Shown: positions 1 to 8,394 of the stretch, piece after piece
Position numbering within the stretch: position 1 is the stretch's first letter
Layout of the letters: each line of letters starts with the position of its first letter
Assembly (NCBI GenBank): GCA_027065695.1
Contig: JAMONP010000052.1
Location: forward strand, 62,001-126,000
Length of the DNA stretch: 64,000 nucleotides
Reading direction: 5' to 3'
DNA from: Desulfuromonadales bacterium
GTDB taxonomy: Bacteria; Desulfobacterota; Desulfuromonadia; Desulfuromonadales; BM103
Position numbers and translations under genes: made by a program
The notes under the pieces: generated by a model
The model's database searches: none
The model's input: the letters and a program-made list of their open reading frames with translations, nothing else
Told to the model about the DNA's origin: nothing

Positions 1-1553
1 TGGTCGTTGCGGCCGGGAAAGTCACCGCGAGCCATGTATGGGAACTCGGTCCGGTAAAGGCCAACACCTTCGGCACCGAAGCGCTTGGCCACGTTGATGT
101 CGCTGATCAGACCGATATTGGCGCGCAGGATGATGCGTTCACCGTCAGAAGTCGTCGCCTGTTGGTCACGGTACTTCTCCAGGCGACAGAGTTCACGTGT
201 CTGGTCCAGTTGCAGTCGCTGGTACTCATCCTTGACCGTATCCAGGGGTTTGATGTAAATACGCCCGGTGTTGGCATCTGCAATCAGGTTGTCTTCTGGA
301 GCAATGTGCTTGAGAGCCCCCCGTACGGCGACGATTGCAGGAATACCCATCGATTTCGCCATAATGATGGCATGAGCATTCTTCTCACCACTTTCGGTGA
401 TGATACCGAGAATCTGTTCGGTATCAAGTGTGGCCATGTCCGAGGGTAAAATCTGCCGCGCCACCAGAATACTTGGATGCTTCAGGCGCAAGTTCTGTTC
501 CGAAGCATCACCGACCAGATTGGCGAGGATACGACGGCCGATATCCTCCATGTCCGTGGCGCGCTCCCTGAGGTAAGGATCATCCATCTTATGGAAGGCT
601 TCTATATAGTTGGCAACGATTTTCTCCAGGGCGTAAGCAGCGCTGTGACCTTTGTTGATTTCGTCCTGAAGCTTTTTGATAAAACTGCGGTCTTCAAGAA
701 TCATCAGGTGCGTATGGAAGATTGCAGCATCGCTCTCGCTAAGGCGCTCCGCAACGCGTTTTTCAAGAAAGATTGTCTGGATACAGGTCTTCTCCAGGGC
801 ACTTTCAAGATTCTTCAGTTCGGCTCCTGTGTCCACTTGTTCTTCGTGAAGAATATCGGCAAAACCAAGGCGCTCTTCAAGAATCGCTGCAGGTCCAATA
901 GCAACCCCCGGATAAGCAACTTTGCCGGTGAGAACTGCCTGTGGAGAGGTCTCGATTGATTCTTCAGCACCTGTCAAAAATTGCTGTGCTTGGGCAAGCT
1001 CTTGGGTGACGCGTTGGCTCTCTTTCTGGTGCAGGTGGATAGAGTCGAGCAGACGAGCGTTGATGACAATTGAAGTGATCTGAAAGGCAATTGTCGACAG
1101 GGCGCTGATTTCTTCTTTACTGAACTTCCGGGAGTCTTTGGTCTGCAGAACAATGACACCAAGTGGGTTGTTGCGTTCAAAGAGAGGTATCCCCAGGAAT
1201 GAATGAAAACGTTCCTCACCGGTCTCCTTAAAATAACGGTAGCTGGGGTGATCCTGGGGTTCCTCAATAGCTATTGCATGGCGCTTTTGTGCGGCCATCC
1301 CGGTGAGTCCCTCGCCTATACGCAAGGTAACCTTACCAACAGCTTTGCGGGACAGGCCTTTGGAGGCTTGCAAGCGCAAGGTTTCACTGTCGGGATCCAG
1401 GAGATAAATTGAGCAGACATCTGTGTGCATCCGCTTTGCTACAAGGGTCACAATGTTACGCAGGGTATCGTCGAGATCGTGCGACTGCAGAATCAGTGCA
1501 CTGATATCCTCGAGAGTGGTAATGCCTATTTTTGAGTTTGGCTTGCGTGGCAT
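1..1553 (-). CDS. ptsP: PtsP-like phosphoenolpyruvate-protein phosphotransferase with GAF domain (3' end outside window)
   Basis: The reading frame is open from the ATG at 1553 down to base 1, so about 517 codons are visible and the C-terminus is missing. The first ~170 residues form a GAF sensor domain (start MPRKPNSK). Then come the N-terminal domain of enzyme I, the mobile domain with the phosphohistidine loop (ESGEKNAHAIIMAKSMGIPA), and the start of the PEP-binding TIM barrel (GAEGVGLYRTEF). GAF plus enzyme I is the architecture of PtsP (EI-Ntr), which passes phosphate from PEP to NPr in the nitrogen PTS. The phosphohistidine loop is less canonical than the usual GGxTSH form but keeps the His. 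The gene is divergent from the tRNA gene. The family call is secure; the downstream partner is not visible. Confidence 0.88.
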   Translation of the reverse strand, partial: MPRKPNSKIGITTLEDISALILQSHDLDDTLRNIVTLVAKRMHTDVCSIYLLDPDSETLRLQASKGLSRKAVGKVTLRIGEGLTGMAAQKRHAIAIEEPQDHPSYRYFKETGEERFHSFLGIPLFERNNPLGVIVLQTKDSRKFSKEEISALSTIAFQITSIVINARLLDSIHLHQKESQRVTQELAQAQQFLTGAEESIETSPQAVLTGKVAYPGVAIGPAAILEERLGFADILHEEQVDTGAELKNLESALEKTCIQTIFLEKRVAERLSESDAAIFHTHLMILEDRSFIKKLQDEINKGHSAAYALEKIVANYIEAFHKMDDPYLRERATDMEDIGRRILANLVGDASEQNLRLKHPSILVARQILPSDMATLDTEQILGIITESGEKNAHAIIMAKSMGIPAIVAVRGALKHIAPEDNLIADANTGRIYIKPLDTVKDEYQRLQLDQTRELCRLEKYRDQQATTSDGERIILRANIGLISDINVAKRFGAEGVGLYRTEFPYMARGDFPGRND

Positions 1554-1666
1554 GAGATCGTCAGGGTTAGTAATTAGTTGTTGATTAGTATGATAGCGGA
1601 CGCTAATCATTTTGGCGAACAAAAAAACGCCAGCATGTTGTCCTTTTAACTATGTCCTCTTAACTC

Positions 1667-1695
1667 TTGACCACACAAGGGCTAATCCCTATAAT
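1667..1695 (+). promoter_or_regulatory. sigma-70 promoter of tRNA-Leu
   Basis: A TTGACC -35 box (1667-1672) and a perfect TATAAT -10 box (1690-1695) are separated by exactly 17 bp. Transcription would start near 1702, a few bases before the mature tRNA 5' end. It is the clearest promoter in the window. Confidence 0.85.
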
Positions 1696-1707
1696 GCACA
1701 CCTCTTT

Positions 1708-1793
1708 GCCGAAGTGGTGGAATTGGTAGACACGTCGGTCTCAAAAACCGATGCCCTCTGGGCGTGCCGGTTCGATTCCGGCCTTCGGTACCA
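1708..1793 (+). tRNA. tRNA-Leu (anticodon CAA)
   Basis: The acceptor strands GCCGAAG and CTTCGGT pair, with a G-U at the first position, followed by discriminator A and an encoded CCA. The anticodon loop CTCAAAA sits on a TCGGT/ACCGA stem and gives anticodon CAA, which reads UUG. A long variable arm (TGCCCTCTGGGCGT) and A73 fit a class II leucine tRNA. The T-loop GGTTCGATTCC is canonical. Confidence 0.95.
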
Positions 1794-1828
1794 TTTGCGA
1801 ATCTATCGCAGTCCAACGCGACACAGTG

Positions 1829-1853
1829 AGCCCGCCTAAACAGCGGGTTTTTC
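1829..1853 (+). terminator. intrinsic terminator after tRNA-Leu
   Basis: A CCCGC/GCGGG stem with a 7-base loop is followed directly by five T residues, 36 bases after the tRNA. It makes the tRNA a single-gene transcript. Confidence 0.8.
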
Positions 1854-1941
1854 TGTATATAGCGTCATCCCCTGTCCAAAGGCATCCGAGTTGTTTACAA
1901 CGACAGGGAGGAAATTCTTAAATTCATTACAGGAAAGAACC

Positions 1942-1973
1942 AGGAGCCTGTCCAACAATAAGGATCGAAGCGA
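1942..1973 (+). repeat. family A repeat, solitary left-arm fragment
   Basis: This stretch matches the left end of the complete fold-back element at 5151-5313 with about three mismatches in 32 bases. No matching right arm follows before glpK, so it looks like a decayed or truncated copy. It lies in the glpK leader. Confidence 0.65.
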
Positions 1974-2016
1974 ATTCCTCTGAGACTGACGTAGTAACAG
2001 CTGCAAAGGGAGCAAT

Positions 2017-3498
2017 ATGAGTGACTACATCCTTGCCATAGATCAAGGAACCACCGGCACAACAGCACTTCTGGTTGGCCATGATTTACTCATCCACGGC
2101 CAGCAGACTGTCGACTTCCCACAACACTTCCCTAAGCCCGGCTGGGTGGAACACGATCCGGAAGAGATCTGGGCATCGCTACGCCAGGCGATTCTTGATC
2201 TGCTTGCAGCAACCGGCACATCGACCAGCCAAATCCAGGCAATCGGCATAACAAATCAACGTGAGACCACCCTGCTCTGGGACCGTGCAGACAACCGTGC
2301 AGTTGCCAATGCCATCGTCTGGCAGTGCCGACGCACAGCAGAAATCTGCCATAAATTGAAAGATCAGGGCCTGGAGGAGAGATATCGCCGTCAGACCGGC
2401 TTGGTTCTCGACCCTTATTTTTCCGGAACCAAGTTGACATGGCTCTTCCAGGAAGCCCCTGAGATAAAAAGCAGAGCCAAATCAGGACACCTTGCCTTCG
2501 GCACCATAGATACTTTCCTGGCCTGGCGTCTGACCGGCGGCAAAGCCCATGTTACAGACGTTTCAAATGCCTCGCGAACACTGATGATGGATTTGCAGTC
2601 ACTCGAGTGGGATGACGCACTACTCGAACCGCTCGGAGTGCCACGGACAATTCTCCCCGAGATCACTTCTTCATCACAAATCTTCGGCAAAACCTTCGGA
2701 CTCGATTTTCTGCCTGATGGTATCCCTATTGCCGGCATAGCCGGCGATCAGCAGGCGGCCCTCTTCGGTCAGGCGTGTTTTGCGCCGGGCCAGACAAAAT
2801 GCACTTACGGAACCGGGGCATTTATCCTGGAAAACATCGGTGCTACACCTCTGCCCAGCAAGCACGGTCTCCTGACCACAGTCGCCTGGCAAGTTAACGG
2901 CCAGACCTGCTACGCCCTGGAAGGCAGCGCTTTCATTGCCGGAGCCGCTGTGCAGTGGCTGCGCGACGGCATTGGGCTGATCAAAACCGCTGGTGACATT
3001 GAAGCCCTGGCTCAACAGGTGCCCGATAGCGACGGTGTGATCTTTGTTCCGGCCCTGACCGGGCTGGGCGCGCCACACTGGCGTAGCGAAGCCCGTGGCC
3101 AGATCACCGGGCTGACTCGCGGCACAACCGCTGCGCATCTGGCTCGCGCCACACTGGAAGGCATCGCCTTACAGATCCATGATCTGGTCATGGCAATAGC
3201 CGATGACCGTGGCGAGCCTGGTTCCATCCTCAAGGTAGATGGTGGTGCAGCGCAAAACAACCTGCTGATGCAGATACAGACGGATCTGATTAATCAACCG
3301 GTGTCACGACCGAAAACTCTCGAGACAACAGCCCTTGGAGCAGCAATGCTGGCTGGTCTGGCTATTGATTTTTGGAATGATACGGATGAGCTTGCTGCAA
3401 GCTGGCAGGAGGAGCGTTGTTTTGAACCACAGGTAGAGAGTGGCTGGCGAGAGTCGCTGTTGGAGCAATGGCAGGCGGCCATCAACAAAATTCAATAA
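2017..3498 (+). CDS. glpK: glycerol kinase
   Basis: The 493-residue product is full length for GlpK, which makes sn-glycerol 3-phosphate from glycerol and ATP in the cytoplasm. The FGGY signatures are visible: the N-terminal phosphate loop DQGTTGTTALL, the WVEHDPEEIW stretch, the ITNQRET segment near residue 80, and the ATPase loops GDQQAALFG and TKCTYGTGAF. AAAGGGAGCAAT before the ATG supplies the ribosome site. No transporter or GlpD gene is adjacent, so the gene seems monocistronic between the tRNA and a family B fold-back repeat. The call is secure. Confidence 0.96.
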   Translation: MSDYILAIDQGTTGTTALLVGHDLLIHGQQTVDFPQHFPKPGWVEHDPEEIWASLRQAILDLLAATGTSTSQIQAIGITNQRETTLLWDRADNRAVANAIVWQCRRTAEICHKLKDQGLEERYRRQTGLVLDPYFSGTKLTWLFQEAPEIKSRAKSGHLAFGTIDTFLAWRLTGGKAHVTDVSNASRTLMMDLQSLEWDDALLEPLGVPRTILPEITSSSQIFGKTFGLDFLPDGIPIAGIAGDQQAALFGQACFAPGQTKCTYGTGAFILENIGATPLPSKHGLLTTVAWQVNGQTCYALEGSAFIAGAAVQWLRDGIGLIKTAGDIEALAQQVPDSDGVIFVPALTGLGAPHWRSEARGQITGLTRGTTAAHLARATLEGIALQIHDLVMAIADDRGEPGSILKVDGGAAQNNLLMQIQTDLINQPVSRPKTLETTALGAAMLAGLAIDFWNDTDELAASWQEERCFEPQVESGWRESLLEQWQAAINKIQ

Positions 3499-3509
3499 CA
3501 GGGTCACCG

Positions 3510-3613
3510 TGTAGGGGCGAAGCAAGGTCCATCTGCTTCGCCCGGTTTTCAACCCGTTCTTATGGTAATTATGAAAAGGGCAAAGCAGGTAAAACTCTTG
3601 CTTTGCCCCTACA
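3510..3613. repeat. family B fold-back repeat, copy 1
   Basis: The ends TGTAGGGGCGAAGCAAG and CTTGCTTTGCCCCTACA are inverted repeats. A second inner pair, CTGCTTCGCCC and GGGCAAAGCAG, lies inside them. The 104-bp unit starts 11 bp after the glpK stop and can fold into a long hairpin, so it may also act as a terminator. A second copy is at 6444-6536. Confidence 0.8.
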
Positions 3614-3650
3614 GAGCTGGTGTGGTGGCTTCCTCACTCCTCACAGGTTC

Positions 3651-3968
3651 TTATAGATCATTAAGTAAGCGATAGATTTGCTGCTGCAGTTCCCAAGTCG
3701 CTGTTACCTGCTCGTCGAGGCCCTCCTCATCAAAGATAAGGCGAGCCCGATCAAGGTTATTGTAAACCTTAAGCAAAACCGGCGTTAACTGGAATTCGAG
3801 GCGCATGCGGGGTATTTCACCGACCTGATCAACCAATTCCTGCAGTCCGCGACTGGCTTTTTTAACCACTCGCGCACCCTGGTCAGCATTGGAGCCACAG
3901 TCCTTCAGTTTTATCCGAAAAGCGGCAACGTCTTTGGCAATATCACGATAGCGGTTGGAAATACTCAT
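3651..3968 (-). CDS. small hypothetical helical protein
   Basis: I do not recognise this family. The start at 3968 (MSISNRYRDI) is chosen because AAGGATGTGGTGG precedes it; the open frame extends upstream to 4019 without a better site. The product is 105 residues, predicted to be largely helical and charged, with one Cys (KDCGSNADQG). It has no signal peptide or membrane segment. The gene is convergent with glpK and divergent from the thiamine operon. It could be a coiled-coil adaptor, but there is no motif to support a function. Confidence 0.6.
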   Translation of the reverse strand: MSISNRYRDIAKDVAAFRIKLKDCGSNADQGARVVKKASRGLQELVDQVGEIPRMRLEFQLTPVLLKVYNNLDRARLIFDEEGLDEQVTATWELQQQIYRLLNDL

Positions 3969-4159
3969 CCACCACATCCTTTCATGGCAATCAAATTTTA
4001 TTAAAGGGAGATTCCCCACTGGAAAGTCACATCCTAATCGAAGTATGCCCTTATGACAACTGTGAAAAGAGAGTAAACTGACAGGGGTGAAAGATGGGTT
4101 TGCTGTTGACTGAAAGTGAAGGAGCCTGTTAGTCTTCTTATCTTACAAACAACTTAAGC

Positions 4160-4275
4160 CAAAAGCCCTGGGGGAGTAGACACTACTGAGAGTCTGCCCA
4201 AGAGAGTCTCACTCTCTCAATGACAGACGACCCCTTGAACCTGATCCGGATTATGCCGGCGTAGGGAAGCGGCAC
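4160..4275 (+). ncRNA. TPP (thiamine pyrophosphate) riboswitch
   Basis: The two hallmark blocks of the THI box are present: the CTGAGAG segment (4185-4191) and the strongly conserved CTTGAACCTGATCCGGATTA (4234-4253) followed by TGCCGGCGTAGGGAAG. It lies directly upstream of thiF-thiS-thiG-thiH-thiE. With the terminator at 4301-4327 it should shut transcription off when TPP is bound. Outer boundaries are approximate. Confidence 0.95.
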
Positions 4276-4300
4276 GATTTTCGGGAACCAGCCCGAAAAG

Positions 4301-4327
4301 AGCCGCCATGTGCGGCTTTTACTTTTT
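4301..4327 (+). terminator. riboswitch-controlled intrinsic terminator
   Basis: An AGCCGC/GCGGCT stem with loop CATGT is followed by TTTACTTTTT. The GCGGC at 4269-4273 next to the aptamer 3' end could pair with the GCCGC of this stem and serve as an antiterminator; that pairing is inferred. The ATG in the hairpin loop at 4308 is therefore not the thiF start. Confidence 0.8.
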
Positions 4328-4346
4328 ATGTAAGCAAAACTTTCTT

Positions 4347-5198
4347 ATGCAAGTCAAAGTCAACGAACAGAACTACACCGTCGATACCAATGAATCCGTG
4401 GGCTCAGTCAGAGATCGTATCAAAGCTGACGCCGACCTCTTGATTGTCAACGGTTTTCCCGCCGAAGCAGAGACGCTGCTAAACGACGATGATCAGGTGA
4501 TCCTGATCAAGCGTGGCGAAATCCCTGATGCCGACGAACTCGATGCTCTTCTGACTGCCCGTCACACGCCGGGTGTTCACGAAGTCGTCAAAGAGTCAAC
4601 TGTCGGCATTGCTGGTGTCGGTGGCCTCGGTTCCGCCATCGCTATCGCACTGGCCCGTACCGGCATTGGTCATCTGATTATTGCCGACTTCGACATTGTC
4701 GAGCCATCCAACCTGAATCGACAGCAGTTTTTTATCGATCAGATCGGCCTGCCTAAAGTCTATGCTCTGCGCGACACCCTGGCACGCATCAATCCGCATG
4801 TGCGAATCACAGCATGCCATTTACGTTTGACGCCAACCAACATTGAAGAGGTGTTTGGACACGCTCAGATTCTGGCGGAAGCCTTTGACCGGGCAGACCA
4901 GAAGGTAATGCTGATCGAAACCTTTGCCACCAGACTCCCTGGTCGACCAATTGTGACCGGATCCGGCATGGCGGGCTACGGTCCGGCCAACACTGTGCAG
5001 ACACAAGAGGTCGCCGATAATCTCTACCTTTGCGGTGACGGCTGCACCGCTGCGGCTCCAGGCACCGGTCTGATGGCACCTCGCGTCGGCGTCGCCGCTC
5101 ATCACCAGGCCAACGCGGTATTGCGACTATTGCTTGGCCACAACCCTGTTAGGAGCCTGTCCGACAATAAGGGTCGAAGCGAAAGCCCAGAAGTTTGA
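4347..5198 (+). CDS. thiF: ThiF, sulfur carrier adenylyltransferase with N-terminal ThiS-like domain
   Basis: ThiF adenylates the C-terminus of ThiS so that sulfur can be loaded for thiazole synthesis. Residues 1-65 resemble ThiS (start MQVKVNEQNY) but lack the Gly-Gly end. The rest is an E1-like Rossmann domain with GVGGLGSAIAIALARTGIG, the adenylation motif NLNRQQF, and a C-terminal CGDGCTAAAPGTGLMAPRVG. The 4347 start is used because the in-frame ATG at 4308 lies inside the terminator hairpin. The last ~15 codons (after GHNPV) come from the family A repeat at 5151, so the native C-terminal tail has been replaced. This fits the ThiF family 2 type; the separate ThiS follows. Confidence 0.9.
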   Translation: MQVKVNEQNYTVDTNESVGSVRDRIKADADLLIVNGFPAEAETLLNDDDQVILIKRGEIPDADELDALLTARHTPGVHEVVKESTVGIAGVGGLGSAIAIALARTGIGHLIIADFDIVEPSNLNRQQFFIDQIGLPKVYALRDTLARINPHVRITACHLRLTPTNIEEVFGHAQILAEAFDRADQKVMLIETFATRLPGRPIVTGSGMAGYGPANTVQTQEVADNLYLCGDGCTAAAPGTGLMAPRVGVAAHHQANAVLRLLLGHNPVRSLSDNKGRSESPEV

Positions 5199-5313
5199 GA
5201 ACAGATTTTGGCTCGTTTGAGAGTAATAGCCATAGCTATTGGTAGAAAAGGAGCTGAAATATGGGCCAAACAGCTGGGTTTGCAGCCAATCATTGATTGT
5301 CGGACAGGCTCCT
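5151..5313. mobile_element. family A MITE-like fold-back element, complete copy
   Basis: The perfect 18-bp terminal inverted repeats AGGAGCCTGTCCGACAAT and ATTGTCGGACAGGCTCCT bound a 163-bp unit. The centre is a small palindrome, AATAGC-CATA-GCTATT (5225-5240), and the two arms match imperfectly throughout, so the unit can fold into one long hairpin. It has no coding capacity of its own. I see no clear target-site duplication. It overlaps the 3' end of thiF and stops 17 bp before thiS, whose GGAG ribosome site straddles its right edge. Confidence 0.8.
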
Positions 5314-5330
5314 GGAGAAAAAGAATAGCG

Positions 5331-5531
5331 ATGGAAATTATTTTCAACGGTAAAACCTGTGAGCTGCAAACCAGTATCAATATCCAGGAGTTCCTTGATC
5401 AGAGACAACTTGATTGTCTGCAGGTCGTGGTGGAACATAACCGCAACATCATCTCGCGCCAGAGGCTGGCAGATACTCTTTTAAGTAATGGCGACACCCT
5501 GGAAGTGATTCACTTTGTCGGGGGCGGTTAA
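5331..5531 (+). CDS. thiS: ThiS, thiamine biosynthesis sulfur carrier protein
   Basis: The 66-residue product has the ubiquitin-like ThiS length and ends in FVGGG, giving the C-terminal Gly-Gly that ThiF adenylates and that carries the thiocarboxylate to ThiG. The start MEIIFNGK is used; upstream codons in the same frame are only the family A repeat. The region from 5191 to 5330 looks non-coding, and GGAG lies about 13 bases before the ATG. Second gene of the riboswitch-controlled operon. Confidence 0.92.
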   Translation: MEIIFNGKTCELQTSINIQEFLDQRQLDCLQVVVEHNRNIISRQRLADTLLSNGDTLEVIHFVGGG

Positions 5532-5536
5532 AACCT

Positions 5537-5615
5537 GGGACGAGGAGCGAGGAACGAGGAACGAGGAGAGTCAAAGGCTTTTCGCGTCCCGCGTCCCGCG
5601 TCCCGCGTTCCTCTC
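5537..5615. repeat. family F fold-back repeat (GGGACGAG / CCCGCGTTCC type)
   Basis: A purine-rich arm made of GGAACGAGG-like units is followed by a pyrimidine-rich arm made of CGCGTCCCG-like units, which is roughly its reverse complement. It fills the thiS-thiG gap and ends just before the thiG ribosome site GAGG. Related copies are at 21399-21604, 22462-22482 and 24138-24165. Confidence 0.6.
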
Positions 5616-5630
5616 TTTTCGAGGTTTAAG

Positions 5631-6401
5631 ATGGATAAATTAATTATTGCTGGACGTTCTTTTAAATCACGTCTGATGGTCGGGACCGGTAAGTTTGCGT
5701 CAAATGAGGCGATGGTTGCTGCCATGGAAGGTTCCGGCAGCGAGATAGTCACCGTTGCCCTGCGCCGGGTGGATGTTGATAATCCACAGAACAGCCTGCT
5801 CAAACATATCGACCCAGAACGCTACTTGCTGTTGCCTAACACCAGCGGTGCCCGCGATGCCGAAGAGGCGATTCGTCTCGCCCGCATTGCTCGCGCTGCC
5901 GGTTGCGAGCCCTGGGTCAAACTTGAGGTCACACCGGATCCTTACTATCTGCTGCCAGATCCAATCGAGACGTTAAAAGCAGCAGAGGTTCTGGTCAAAG
6001 AAGGCTTCATCGTACTGCCATACATCAACGCCGACCCGGTACTGGCCAAGCACCTGCAGGAAGCCGGAACAGCAACAGTCATGCCTTTGGGAGCACCGAT
6101 CGGTACGAACAAGGGTGTACGCACCCGTGATAACATCGCCATCATTATCGAGCAAGCCACCGTTCCCGTGGTGGTTGATGCCGGACTGGGCGCACCTTCC
6201 CATGCCGCAGAAGCAATGGAGATGGGTGCCGATGCTGTTCTGGTCAACACCGCTCTGGCTGTCGCCCGCGATCCGGGGGCTATGGGTGTTGCCTTCAGAA
6301 AAGGTGTCGAAGCTGGACGCGAAGCCTATCTCGCCGGACTCGGCAAACAACAAGACAAGGCTGAAGCGAGTAGTCCGTTGACTGGTTTTTTACATCAATA
6401 A
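5631..6401 (+). CDS. thiG: ThiG, thiazole synthase
   Basis: The 256-residue product is full length. ThiG condenses 1-deoxyxylulose 5-phosphate, dehydroglycine and ThiS-thiocarboxylate to form the thiazole ring. The TIM-barrel signatures are clear: [10 protein letters not shown] near the N-terminus, [51 protein letters not shown] and [20 protein letters not shown]. The Lys of VKLEV is the expected Schiff-base residue. GAGGTTTAAG precedes the ATG. The gene lies between thiS and thiH with repeats in both gaps. Confidence 0.97.
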   Translation: MDKLIIAGRSFKSRLMVGTGKFASNEAMVAAMEGSGSEIVTVALRRVDVDNPQNSLLKHIDPERYLLLPNTSGARDAEEAIRLARIARAAGCEPWVKLEVTPDPYYLLPDPIETLKAAEVLVKEGFIVLPYINADPVLAKHLQEAGTATVMPLGAPIGTNKGVRTRDNIAIIIEQATVPVVVDAGLGAPSHAAEAMEMGADAVLVNTALAVARDPGAMGVAFRKGVEAGREAYLAGLGKQQDKAEASSPLTGFLHQ

Positions 6402-6443
6402 CCTTCTTAGGCACGCGGTAATTGCTGACAGACCATTTGCATC

Positions 6444-6536
6444 TGTAGGGGCTAAGCAAGCATCATCTGCTTCGCCCGTATTTAGGCCCCATGACGACAA
6501 GGGCGAAGCAGGTGAAACGTTTGCTTAGCCCCTACA
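6444..6536. repeat. family B fold-back repeat, copy 2
   Basis: This 93-bp unit has the same outer ends (TGTAGGGGC / GCCCCTACA) and inner pair (CTGCTTCGCCC / GGGCGAAGCAG) as the copy after glpK. It sits between thiG and thiH and ends only 10 bp before the thiH ATG, leaving no obvious Shine-Dalgarno sequence there. Confidence 0.8.
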
Positions 6537-6546
6537 AACTTTAATT

Positions 6547-7671
6547 ATGAGTTTTCTTAATATTATTCAAAGATACGATCAGCGGCAGGTAATTGCCGAG
6601 ATCGAAGCCATGACCGCAGCAGATGTGCGACGAGCATTGGCCTCGGAGCAGATCGACAATCGCGATTTCATGGCCCTGCTGTCGCCAGCTGCCGAAGATT
6701 TCCTTGAAGAGATGGCCCAAAAAGCCCACGCCATCACTTTGCGGCGTTTTGGTCGAACCATTCTGCTTTATGCCCCGCTTTACCTCTCCAACGAATGCCA
6801 CAACAGTTGCCTCTATTGCGGCTTCTCGGTTAACAATCCAATTCCCCGCCGCACCCTGACCCTTGACGAGATCGAACAAGACGCCCGCATTCTGCACGAT
6901 CAAGGTTTTCGTCACATCTTGCTGTTGACTGGTGAAGCTCCAGGCAAGGTCGGCAATGACTTTATTGCTGCAGCTGCCGAGCGCATCAGACCACTGTTTT
7001 CCTCCATCAGCATTGAAGTCTATCCGATGGAGACTGCGGGTTATAAAGAAATGGTGGCTGCCGGAGTTGACGGTCTGACAATCTACCAGGAAACCTACGA
7101 CCCGGAACTTTACCAGCAACTCCACCCAAGCGGCCGCAAACGTGACTACAACTTCCGACTGAAAACACCGGAGCGCGGCGGTGCCGCCGGTTTACGCCGC
7201 ATCGGCATCGGTTTCCTGCTCGGCCTCAGCAACTTCCGCAGTGAAGCATTCTTTGCCGGATTACATGGCCGTTACCTGATGCATCATTACTGGCGCACCC
7301 TGCTGACGGTCTCCTTTCCTCGCCTGCGTCCAGCGGAAGGTGGGTTCCAACCAATCAACCCGGTCTCTGACCGACAATTTGTTCAGCTGATGTGCGCCAT
7401 GCGCCTACTGCTACACGATGCTGGCCTGGTACTCTCCACCCGGGAAAGTGCCAAACTGCGTGACAATCTACTGCCCCTCGGCATCACCCAGATGAGCGCC
7501 GGATCATGCACGGCTCCGGGCGGCTACGCGGAAGAAAATTCTGCGACAGAACAGTTCACCATTGATGATGACCGCTCCCCGGCTGAAATCGCTGAGATTC
7601 TGAGATCACACGGTTACGATCCGGTTTGGAAGGATTGGGATGGCGCATTCTTACAAAAAGAAACAGGTTGA
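6547..7671 (+). CDS. thiH: ThiH, radical SAM tyrosine lyase (2-iminoacetate synthase)
   Basis: ThiH cleaves tyrosine to dehydroglycine and p-cresol, supplying the glycine part of the thiazole in anaerobes. The CX3CX2C iron-sulfur motif is CHNSCLYC near residue 85, followed by GFSVNN. The C-terminal cysteine-bearing region (SAGSCTAPGGY) is also present. At 374 residues it is full length. The family B repeat ends 10 bp upstream and no clear ribosome site is seen. This suggests translation from a weak site or by coupling. The family call is secure. Confidence 0.95.
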   Translation: MSFLNIIQRYDQRQVIAEIEAMTAADVRRALASEQIDNRDFMALLSPAAEDFLEEMAQKAHAITLRRFGRTILLYAPLYLSNECHNSCLYCGFSVNNPIPRRTLTLDEIEQDARILHDQGFRHILLLTGEAPGKVGNDFIAAAAERIRPLFSSISIEVYPMETAGYKEMVAAGVDGLTIYQETYDPELYQQLHPSGRKRDYNFRLKTPERGGAAGLRRIGIGFLLGLSNFRSEAFFAGLHGRYLMHHYWRTLLTVSFPRLRPAEGGFQPINPVSDRQFVQLMCAMRLLLHDAGLVLSTRESAKLRDNLLPLGITQMSAGSCTAPGGYAEENSATEQFTIDDDRSPAEIAEILRSHGYDPVWKDWDGAFLQKETG

Positions 7672-7705
7672 ATTTTCTAACCTTACAGCTTATAGCCAGG
7701 GTCCT

Positions 7706-8341
7706 ATGTCTAACCCAATCGACTTTCCCCTCTACCTGATCACCGACCGCACCCAGGTTGCAACCAACCACACCCTCCTCTCTGCAATTGATTCTGCACT
7801 GCAAGGTGGCGTTAAAGCCATTCAGCTTCGTGAAAAAGATCTCACTGCGTCAGAGCTTCTGCCACTTGCGCGGAAATTACGAGATCTGACCAGGCATTTT
7901 GATGCCCACTTGCTGATCAATGACCGAATTGATGTTGCCCTTGCCGTGCAAGCAGATGGTGTACATCTCGGCGAACACTCCCTGCCAACTGCTGTCGTCC
8001 GGCAACTGATCGGGCCAAAACTTTTGATCGGTGTCTCCACACACAGTAACGCTGACATCAGCCGTGCGGCCGAACAGGGTGCAGACTTTGTCACTTTCGG
8101 ACCGGTTTATGCGACTCCCTCCAAAGCGGCGTTTGGAGCACCACAGGGGTTGCAGGCCTTGACAGAAGCGTGCCGTGACAGTTCATTGCCGGTGTTTGCT
8201 CTCGGTGGCATAACTCTACCTAGAATTGCTGAGGTCCGTCAGGCTGGTGCCGGTGGTGTTGCTTTGATTTCGGCTATTCTAGCCAGCGATAATCCGTGTG
8301 CAGCGGCAGAAGTCTTCAGTAGTTATTATTCAGTGGAATAG
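7706..8341 (+). CDS. thiE: ThiE, thiamine-phosphate synthase
   Basis: ThiE joins the pyrimidine and thiazole phosphates to make thiamine phosphate. Motifs in order are YLITDR, IQLREKD, LLINDRIDVALAVQADGVHL, GVSTHS, FGPVYATPSK and ALGGI, all in the expected positions of a 211-residue TIM barrel. The start at 7706 has AGGG seven bases upstream; an earlier in-frame ATG at 7640 would overlap thiH by 32 bases. Last gene of the riboswitch operon. A second ThiE domain, fused to ThiD, is at 62765. Confidence 0.95.
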   Translation: MSNPIDFPLYLITDRTQVATNHTLLSAIDSALQGGVKAIQLREKDLTASELLPLARKLRDLTRHFDAHLLINDRIDVALAVQADGVHLGEHSLPTAVVRQLIGPKLLIGVSTHSNADISRAAEQGADFVTFGPVYATPSKAAFGAPQGLQALTEACRDSSLPVFALGGITLPRIAEVRQAGAGGVALISAILASDNPCAAAEVFSSYYSVE

Positions 8342-8394
8342 TTATAACAGGTAACATCAAAACCTGTTCACAGGGATGAGAGTCTTGAAGAATC

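Noticed and set aside
4308-4346. Upstream ATG for thiF
   Set aside because: It lies in the loop of the riboswitch terminator; the ThiS-like domain starts at 4347.
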